Part shown: piece by piece, positions 1 through 4,332 of the stretch | Layout: each line of letters opens with the position of its first letter | Position numbering within the stretch: position 1 is the stretch's first letter | NCBI GenBank assembly: GCA_002322525.1 | Contig: DCOU01000086.1 | Span: forward strand, 3,909-9,386 | Direction of reading: 5' to 3' | Source of the DNA: Candidatus Omnitrophica bacterium UBA1562 | GTDB lineage: Bacteria > Omnitrophota > Gorgyraeia > Gygaellales > Profunditerraquicolaceae | DNA: 5,478 nt | The notes under the pieces: generated by a model | The model's input: only the letters and a program-made list of their open reading frames with translations | What the model was told of the DNA's origin: nothing | The model's database searches: none | Position numbers and translations under genes: made by a program

Positions 1-36
1 GGCGGGCCGCCTTCCCGCCAAAGGCAGAGAGGCGGA
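1..36. repeat. GC-rich palindromic repeat, copy A
   Basis: This is a short GC-rich block beside AT-rich sequence. GGCGGG at 1-6 can pair with CCCGCC at 14-19. CCGCCT at 7-12 can pair with AGGCGG at 30-35, with GCC/GGC (17-19 and 23-25) around an AAA loop. It shares the 13-mer CCGCCTTCCCGCC (7-19) with a block inside folC (4607-4619), and CCCGCCAAAGGC with the complement of that block. Two related copies in about 5 kb suggest a dispersed repeat family. The left boundary is unknown because the window starts here. Confidence 0.6.
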
Positions 37-66
37 ATCGTAATTTCAATTTATTGAAATTACGAT
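37..66. repeat. perfect inverted repeat downstream of the transferase gene
   Basis: ATCGTAATTTCAA (37-49) is followed, after a four-base loop, by its exact reverse complement (54-66). This gives a 13-bp stem that would form a hairpin in RNA from either strand. It lies 18 bases past the transferase stop codon and could slow RNA polymerase or protect the 3' end of that message. No U-run follows it on the minus strand (TTCCGCC comes next), so it is not a standard intrinsic terminator. It abuts the GC-rich repeat at 1-36, so it may be part of a compound repeat. Confidence 0.6.
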
Positions 67-84
67 GTGACAAAATAAGAGGCG

Positions 85-1524
85 TTAAGGTAAGGCAATT
101 ATTAATTCTAAATCTTGCGGGTTTATAATGACTGCCCTATCCTTATATTTTAGAATAGGCCGCCATTCCTGCTTTAGAGAAACATTAAGTCCTGAAAAAT
201 CCTGCTCATTTATATAACAGAGCCGCGGTTTAGTAGAAGGCGCGGCCAACTCACCTTCTAATGCTGCCTTGTCTTTGATGTACTTGACGCGGGATAATTC
301 CTGCGAATAGAATAAAATAGAAGCTACGTCTTGTTTATATACGATAAATTCATATTCAGGTAGTTGCCTTAGAATCTCGTCTATAGCCGGAGCCATATGG
401 ACGGCCTCGCTAAAACGCTTACTACGAATATTCAGAGGAAAACACAACATAACAATACCGGATATGATTAAAATATATTTGATACTTGCGGCTATCTTAA
501 GCTTAATTGACTCTTTAAAAAGTTTCTCGCATGTCATGCCCACCAATAATGAAGCAGCGGGATACATCGGAAGGATAAAATAATGTAATTTCTGCCTGCC
601 AAAGGTAAAGGCTAAAGGAAAGATAAGCGCCCAGATAATCAACAGATAAAATTCATAGTTTTTATTATTGCGGGCTTCTTTAATTGCTAAGTATCCTCCG
701 TAAATGGCAAAAGGTAGAAAATAAAAATATTTGGTAGTTATCACCCATATATAATAATACCAAGGGATATTAAAGCCGGGTGATTTTAAAAGATGGGTAA
801 AGTTCCAATGCCACCAACCGTAAAATAGAGTATTCTGGTCAAGCCAAATCCAGCCAAAAACAGGCCCTACGGCTATTAATATCCCCGATATGAAAAAGGG
901 GCGCAAGAATTCTTTCCAGCGCCGTTGCATAATCAAATATATAAAAACAATTATTAAAGGCGCAAGGCCAAAAACATCCTTGCTAAATATTGCCAGGCAC
1001 GTAAATAAACCGAAGAAAAGATAATATAGCCGGGAACGCTTCTGGGCGAGGATAAAACTAAGTATGGCTAAAGTGATAAACAAGCTCACCGGCAGGTCCA
1101 TGCGGCACTGCCGGGAGAGGCGCACGATATGATTGGTGAAAAAGAAACTTATCCCAGCGAAAAAACCTACCCAATGATTCTTAAGCAATTTACCTAAATA
1201 AAATATAGCCCCTACTAATAAGAAACTACTTATCATAGAAAATAGTTTTGCCGAAAAGGTCGTTATGCCAAAAAACTTGAAAAAAAACGCGGTAATCCAG
1301 ATACACAATGGAAAATGATAATAAAAGACCCCCTGATAGACCGGATCATATAATCCTAACCATTTATGCGTGCGCAGAATTTCCTTTGCCACCACCGCAT
1401 AATTACAAGAATCTACATCCAGCCCGCCGGGAACCCAGGCATAAGCAAAAATCAATATTGCTGCCATCCATAAAAGTATAAAAAATAAATAATTATCTTG
1501 TATCTTGGTTAATAAATTATCCAC
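85..1524 (-). CDS. PMT/ArnT-like membrane glycosyltransferase
   Basis: This 479-residue polytopic membrane protein resembles the PMT_2/ArnT (GT39/GT83-type) transferases, which move a sugar from a polyprenyl-phosphate carrier onto lipid or protein on the outer face of the inner membrane. A first membrane helix (about 12-30) leads to an acidic loop with D36 and D38, where the family's catalytic Asp is expected. HFPLCIW (70-76) matches the family's xPPLxxW region, R141-D143 the R-x-D motif after the next helices, and SKDVFGLAP (181-189) the K-G-like motif. RQKLHYFILPMYP (310-322) matches the late K-x-x-x-Y-x-L-P helix. About 11-13 helices are followed by a soluble tail from about 366. The start is GTG: an in-frame TAG lies close upstream and no ATG lies between. 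AAGAG seven bases before it is a weak Shine-Dalgarno. The start overlaps the lipoprotein stop by 8 bases (GTGGATAA), implying translational coupling. The sugar and acceptor cannot be read from sequence; lipid A, glycan or protein are all possible. Confidence 0.82.
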   Translation of the reverse strand: MDNLLTKIQDNYLFFILLWMAAILIFAYAWVPGGLDVDSCNYAVVAKEILRTHKWLGLYDPVYQGVFYYHFPLCIWITAFFFKFFGITTFSAKLFSMISSFLLVGAIFYLGKLLKNHWVGFFAGISFFFTNHIVRLSRQCRMDLPVSLFITLAILSFILAQKRSRLYYLFFGLFTCLAIFSKDVFGLAPLIIVFIYLIMQRRWKEFLRPFFISGILIAVGPVFGWIWLDQNTLFYGWWHWNFTHLLKSPGFNIPWYYYIWVITTKYFYFLPFAIYGGYLAIKEARNNKNYEFYLLIIWALIFPLAFTFGRQKLHYFILPMYPAASLLVGMTCEKLFKESIKLKIAASIKYILIISGIVMLCFPLNIRSKRFSEAVHMAPAIDEILRQLPEYEFIVYKQDVASILFYSQELSRVKYIKDKAALEGELAAPSTKPRLCYINEQDFSGLNVSLKQEWRPILKYKDRAVIINPQDLELIIALP

Positions 1525-2005
1525 GAATAAACTCTTGAGCTAATTCCTTTTGTATATAAGAATTTAGCTCCTCCTTTAGCTTTTGAATGCGCGCTTCTTC
1601 TGCGGCATCTTTCTCCTGTTGCATCTTTATAATCTTCTCTCTATATCGAGGATTGTGTTCGTATTTATAATCTGAAATGGCAATAGATGGAAGACGAAAT
1701 ACCCCGCCTATGAATTTTAAGAATAGAATTGGGGGGTCCCAGAAAGTCATTTTTAACTTATCCTCAATATAGCCCATCTTCTTATAGTAATGCTCAACTA
1801 TTTGCTTACGCTTCTCAAATCTTTCACGAGCCAATTCTAAATTTGGCACACTGTTATCTTTGCCGATAGTGTATTCTGGGATTGCATAATTATCCCGTGA
1901 TACTACATAACCTTTATCATAAGGTTCTTTACCGCGCTGAAATTTATAGGTTGCGCAACCCGATAAAAATACTGCTAATATAACTAAAAATATCATCTTT
2001 TTCAT
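1517..2005 (-). CDS. small predicted lipoprotein with C-terminal coiled coil, unknown function
   Basis: This is a 162-residue protein I do not recognise. It begins with MKK, a hydrophobic stretch (residues 5-14) and the lipobox LSGC at 14-17, so signal peptidase II should cleave before C17 and the Cys should be lipidated. Ala and Thr follow the Cys, not Asp, which by the E. coli Lol rule favours the outer membrane. The middle is rich in charged and aromatic residues. WDPPILFLKFIGGVFRLP (about 88-105) is moderately hydrophobic and could be amphipathic. The last 45 or so residues are rich in Lys, Glu and Gln and look like a coiled coil. I chose the ATG at 2003-2005 because GGAG lies six bases upstream and MKK is a typical signal start. 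The ATG at 2017 would add MEYR and is less likely. The stop overlaps the start of the transferase gene, so the two are probably expressed together, perhaps for one envelope process. Confidence 0.75.
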   Translation of the reverse strand: MKKMIFLVILAVFLSGCATYKFQRGKEPYDKGYVVSRDNYAIPEYTIGKDNSVPNLELARERFEKRKQIVEHYYKKMGYIEDKLKMTFWDPPILFLKFIGGVFRLPSIAISDYKYEHNPRYREKIIKMQQEKDAAEEARIQKLKEELNSYIQKELAQEFIRG

Positions 2006-2011
2006 CCTGTA

Positions 2012-2015
2012 CTCC
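2012..2015 (-). promoter_or_regulatory. ribosome binding site deciding the lipoprotein start
   Basis: GGAG on the minus strand lies six bases before the ATG at 2003-2005. It overlaps the alternative upstream ATG (2015-2017), so it can serve only the downstream start. Confidence 0.6.
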
Positions 2016-2025
2016 ATTCTCTATA

Positions 2026-2083
2026 TTTACCCCGTTAGAGAAAGTTCATCCCGTTAGAGAACAAAGTTCTCTAAGGGGGTTTA
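2026..2083. repeat. intergenic palindromic element, CCCGTTAGA family
   Basis: The identical 12-mer CCCGTTAGAGAA occurs twice in the same direction (2031-2042 and 2050-2061, period 19). An inverted partner follows at 2066-2079. GTTCTCTAA (2066-2074) pairs perfectly with 2054-2062 across an AAA loop, and after one G/G mismatch CCC (2050-2052) pairs with GGG (2076-2078). The block is bounded by TTTA at 2026-2029 and again at 2080-2083. The left edge shares ATTTACCCCGTTAGA with the element inside folC (4795-4809). It lies between folE and the lipoprotein gene and could form a strong hairpin in their transcript. No U-run supports calling it a terminator. Confidence 0.75.
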
Positions 2084-2113
2084 CTGCACTGCGCAGAAAC
2101 TACTCCATCCATC

Positions 2114-2119
2114 ATTATA
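2114..2119 (-). promoter_or_regulatory. possible promoter -10 box for the lipoprotein and transferase genes
   Basis: The minus strand reads a perfect TATAAT here, just past the folE stop and about 110 bases before the lipoprotein ATG. The hexamer 17 bases upstream is ATTAAA, a poor -35, and no extended -10 TG is present. A short AT-rich match can arise by chance. It is worth noting only because the 100-base gap and the hairpin after folE suggest that the left gene pair is a separate transcription unit. Confidence 0.28.
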
Positions 2120-2130
2120 AGGGCAGGGAT

Positions 2131-2688
2131 TTATAATTTAATAAGGGATAGGGTTTCGGCACGGGTTTTTTCGTTTTCTTTAAATATGCCTCTTACTGCA
2201 GAAGTTACTGTAAGCACACCTGGTTTTTTAACTCCCCGAAAAGACATACACAGGTGTTCTGCCTCAATAACTACCATGCATCCTTGAGGTTTAAGTTTGG
2301 ACATAATAATCTCGGCAATCTGGGTGGTTAATCTCTCCTGGATCTGAGGTCTGTGAGATAAAATATCTACTACCCGAGCCAATTTGCTTAATCCAGTGAC
2401 ACGCCCTCCTTTGGGAATATAGGCAATGTGAGCTCTGCCCATAAATGGGGTGAGATGATGTTCACAGACAGAGTATAAAGAAATGTTTTTTAAAAGTATA
2501 ATCTCATCGTGCTTCTGGTCTAAAACCACTTCTAATTCTTTTTCCGGGTCTTGCTTCATGCCCGAAAATATCTCCTCGTACATTTCGGCCACGCGCCGGG
2601 GAGTATCTAAAAGGTCCTTTCTTTTTAGATCTTCACCGATTGCCTCTAAAATTTCTCTTATTGCCTTTTCTATTTTTTTCTTATCCAT
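2131..2688 (-). CDS. folE: GTP cyclohydrolase I, zinc-dependent type IA
   Basis: This cytoplasmic enzyme converts GTP to 7,8-dihydroneopterin triphosphate and formate, the first step of folate (and other pterin) synthesis. The protein has 185 residues, close to other short bacterial FolE proteins. A helical N-terminal part (about 1-45, with the typical DTPRRVAEMYEEIFSG) precedes the catalytic fold. SVCEHHLTPF (73-82) and SHRPQIQERLT (111-121) match the two family signatures. By comparison with the E. coli enzyme, zinc ligands are C75, H78 and C147, and catalytic histidines are H77 and H145. All are present, so it should be active. The start is the ATG at 2686-2688, with GGAGG four bases upstream. 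An ATG at 2713-2715 would add nine residues, overlap mnmE and lose this Shine-Dalgarno. The gene begins 11 bases after the mnmE stop, so the two very likely share a message. Nothing in it is truncated or odd. Confidence 0.96.
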   Translation of the reverse strand: MDKKKIEKAIREILEAIGEDLKRKDLLDTPRRVAEMYEEIFSGMKQDPEKELEVVLDQKHDEIILLKNISLYSVCEHHLTPFMGRAHIAYIPKGGRVTGLSKLARVVDILSHRPQIQERLTTQIAEIIMSKLKPQGCMVVIEAEHLCMSFRGVKKPGVLTVTSAVRGIFKENEKTRAETLSLIKL

Positions 2689-2692
2689 CGCA

Positions 2693-2697
2693 CCTCC
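2693..2697 (-). promoter_or_regulatory. strong Shine-Dalgarno deciding the folE start
   Basis: GGAGG on the minus strand sits four bases before the ATG at 2686-2688, in the 11-base gap after the mnmE stop. It excludes the longer folE reading from 2715 and makes coupled translation of mnmE and folE plausible. Confidence 0.75.
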
Positions 2698-2699
2698 GG

Positions 2700-4151
2700 C
2701 TATTTGCCAATACAAAACTCGCTAAATATTTTATCTAATAAATCTTGCGAAAAATCTTTACCTAATATGCTATCTAGATAAGTAAGGGCGCCCTTGATAT
2801 CCTGGGCAACAAACTCCAAAGATAATTTATTATCCAATGAATTCAAGGCTTGCGCAATAAATTTCTCTACTTTCTTTAAGGCCTCAATATGCCTTAAGTT
2901 ACTGACCATTATTGACTCAGGACAACTAATTTTACCATTATAGACTAAATCTGCAATTGCGGATTCAACTAAATCTATATTCTTAAGTTTCTTTGCAGAT
3001 ATATCAATTGCCTGGCTAAATCTTCTCTGAATCCTTCCCCTCTCAATCTTTTGTTTTAAATCTATTTTATTTATAATTGCGAGAGTATTTTTTCTTTTTA
3101 TTTTTCTCATGAGGACCTCATCCTCTTTGGCAAGCCTTTTGCTACCATCAAATAATAAAATTACTAAATCTGCTAAATCAATATGCCTCTTTGAGCGCTG
3201 AACAGCCTTCTTTTCTATTAAATCCCGCGGTTCAATAATACCGGCGGTATCCACAATCCTTACGGGGATACCTTTTATATCAATAATTTCTTCAATCGTA
3301 TCCCGCGTTGTGCCGGGAAGCGGTGTAACAATAGAACGTTCTTGTTTTAAAAGGGCATTTAAAAGCGAGGACTTCCCTACATTGGGTTTACCGCAGATTA
3401 CCACATTTATGCCCTCGCGAAATATTCTACCTTGCTTTGAAGTATCGAGAATATTTTTTAGTTCATTATTTATAGCGCCTAATTTTTGTGAGATTTCTTC
3501 TGAATTAACGGCGCTAATTTCTTCTTCGGGAAAATCAATATCTGCCTCTAACAACGAAAGTATATCTAGCAAAACCTTACTAATCTTATTTATCTGATGA
3601 GATAAAGCGCCGCGTAATTGTTCAACGCTGAGCTTTAAAGCGAAATCTGTCTTGGCGCGAATGATGTCTAAAACTGCTTCAGCCTGCGCTAAATCAATCC
3701 TTCCGTTTAAGAATGCGCGTTTGGTAAATTCTCCGGGCGAAGCTAAACGGCAGCCATTTTCTAAAACCAAATCCAAAACCCGGCGCAACGCCACAATTCC
3801 GCCGTGGCAGTTAATCTCCACAACATCCTCTCGGGTGAAACTTTTCGGCGCCCGCATTACAGTTAAGATTACTTCATCGACAATTTCAATTCGCTGGTTC
3901 GTTAGTTCGTTAGTTCGTAAGTCTGAATTTGAGAACTTAAGAACTTTAGAACCCGAGAACTGATTAATAACCCATCCGTAATGCGTAGTATAAGTCTTAA
4001 AAGTAGAAGGCTTCTTGCCGTCCTTGGCAACAAAAATTTTATCGGCAACAGTTAATGCGTTTTTCCCGCTTAGACGCACAATACCAATACCTGACTTTCC
4101 AACACCCGTAGCAATTGCCGCAATAGTATCATCAATATCATATCTTAACAT
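2700..4151 (-). CDS. mnmE: tRNA modification GTPase MnmE (TrmE)
   Basis: MnmE works with MnmG to add a carbon-5 (carboxymethyl)aminomethyl group to wobble uridine of certain tRNAs, using a tetrahydrofolate one-carbon unit and GTP. The protein has 483 residues, about 30 more than E. coli MnmE. The N-terminal folate-binding domain starts with DTIAAIATG and includes REDVVEINCHGG (107-118). A helical domain contains the inserted G domain: P-loop GKPNVGKS (254-261, with the potassium-binding Asn), TTRDT (281-285), DTAG (301-304), NKID (361-364) and SAK (385-387). The C-terminus FCIGK keeps the conserved Cys. The extra length is largely an insertion at about residues 64-86, caused by an octamer repeat at 3897-3962; without it the text reads GWVINQRIEIVDEV. 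The start ATG gives the usual N-terminus, but no good Shine-Dalgarno is near it. AAGGA lies 13 bases away, inside a hairpin arm. It precedes folE by 11 bases. Confidence 0.96.
   Translation of the reverse strand: MLRYDIDDTIAAIATGVGKSGIGIVRLSGKNALTVADKIFVAKDGKKPSTFKTYTTHYGWVINQFSGSKVLKFSNSDLRTNELTNQRIEIVDEVILTVMRAPKSFTREDVVEINCHGGIVALRRVLDLVLENGCRLASPGEFTKRAFLNGRIDLAQAEAVLDIIRAKTDFALKLSVEQLRGALSHQINKISKVLLDILSLLEADIDFPEEEISAVNSEEISQKLGAINNELKNILDTSKQGRIFREGINVVICGKPNVGKSSLLNALLKQERSIVTPLPGTTRDTIEEIIDIKGIPVRIVDTAGIIEPRDLIEKKAVQRSKRHIDLADLVILLFDGSKRLAKEDEVLMRKIKRKNTLAIINKIDLKQKIERGRIQRRFSQAIDISAKKLKNIDLVESAIADLVYNGKISCPESIMVSNLRHIEALKKVEKFIAQALNSLDNKLSLEFVAQDIKGALTYLDSILGKDFSQDLLDKIFSEFCIGK
3897..3964. 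repeat. octamer palindromic array inside mnmE
   Basis: GTTC recurs every 8 bases at 3897, 3905 and 3913 (units GTTCGTTA, GTTCGTTA, GTTCGTAA). Its reverse complement GAAC then recurs every 8 bases at 3933, 3941, 3949 and 3957, preceded in phase by GAAT at 3925. The whole is a mirror-like array of direct and inverted 8-mers, read through by mnmE as about 22 extra residues from F-S-G-S to L-T-N. CTG occurs on both sides (3894-3896 and 3960-3962). Removing the 66 bases 3897-3962 leaves the frame intact. This regularity is not explained by protein coding. Confidence 0.85.
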
Positions 4152-4163
4152 TTTTAATAAGCG

Positions 4164-4190
4164 ATCCTTGACATCGTAGATGTCAAGGAT
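4164..4190. repeat. perfect 12-bp hairpin just upstream of mnmE
   Basis: ATCCTTGACATC (4164-4175), loop GTA, then its exact reverse complement (4179-4190). The nearest arm is 12 bases from the mnmE start codon, and it carries the only Shine-Dalgarno-like AAGGA. If formed in the mRNA, the hairpin could affect mnmE translation, which is an inference. A short GGCC-GAA-GGCC inverted repeat (4192-4202) lies immediately beside it. It could instead be another dispersed palindrome with no local role. Confidence 0.7.
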
Positions 4191-4220
4191 AGGCCGAAGG
4201 CCGTCTGCAAATTCAGGTAT

Positions 4221-4251
4221 ACAACTTACGTCATTTCATTCCGTAAGTTGT
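4221..4251. repeat. perfect 10-bp inverted repeat between folC and mnmE
   Basis: ACAACTTACG (4221-4230) and its exact reverse complement (4242-4251) enclose an 11-base loop. No U-run follows in the direction of transcription, so I do not call it a terminator. It is unrelated in sequence to the hairpins on either side, so this 154-base gap seems to be built from several independent palindromes. Confidence 0.65.
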
Positions 4252-4288
4252 GCCTTCATTTGACATTTCTGAACTCACCTACGTTTTC

Positions 4289-4332
4289 AGAGACGGTTCT
4301 CTTAGCTAACGTTTTCTTTGAGAACCGTCTCT
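4289..4332. repeat. REP-like inverted repeat overlapping the folC 3' end
   Basis: AGAGACGGTTCTC (4289-4301) and its exact reverse complement (4320-4332) flank an 18-base loop containing the folC stop codon (4306-4308). ACGTTTTC occurs at 4281-4288 and again at 4309-4316, so the unit also has an internal direct repeat. The arms resemble the GACGGTTCT/AGAACCGTC palindromes that, from memory, are seen near REP-associated IS200-like transposases (RAYTs); no transposase is in this window. The repeat supplies the last charged residues of FolC (from about R370) and its stop. Confidence 0.75.

Noticed and set aside
37..66. Intrinsic terminator for the transferase gene
   Set aside because: The hairpin is strong but no run of U follows on the minus strand, so I list it only as an inverted repeat.
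2689..2715. Longer folE start at 2715
   Set aside because: It would add nine residues not typical of the family, overlap the mnmE stop and ignore the GGAGG placed for the ATG at 2688.
2483..2725. Plus-strand open frame opposite folE
   Set aside because: It is antisense to a clearly conserved gene, serine-rich, and shows no family motif or ribosome binding site.
3310..3963. Two plus-strand open frames opposite mnmE (3310-3597 and 3652-3963)
   Set aside because: They mirror conserved MnmE codons and part of the octamer array, and have no recognisable protein features.
3897..3964. CRISPR array
   Set aside because: The units are only 8 bases with 4-base variable parts and switch orientation midway. 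There are no spacers of normal length and no cas genes.
4164..4175. TTGACA-like -35 box for mnmE on the minus strand
   Set aside because: The hexamer is part of a perfect palindrome and has no -10 box at a usual distance before the start codon.
4231..4266. Eleven-residue minus-strand open frame in the spacer
   Set aside because: It starts with ATG and ends in TGA, but it is tiny, lacks a Shine-Dalgarno and overlaps a palindrome. A chance frame is likelier.
4152..4305. Riboswitch (for example a tetrahydrofolate riboswitch) upstream of mnmE
   Set aside because: The stems are simple, separate perfect palindromes with no multi-helix junction or conserved core I can recognise, and no terminator or sequestered strong Shine-Dalgarno.
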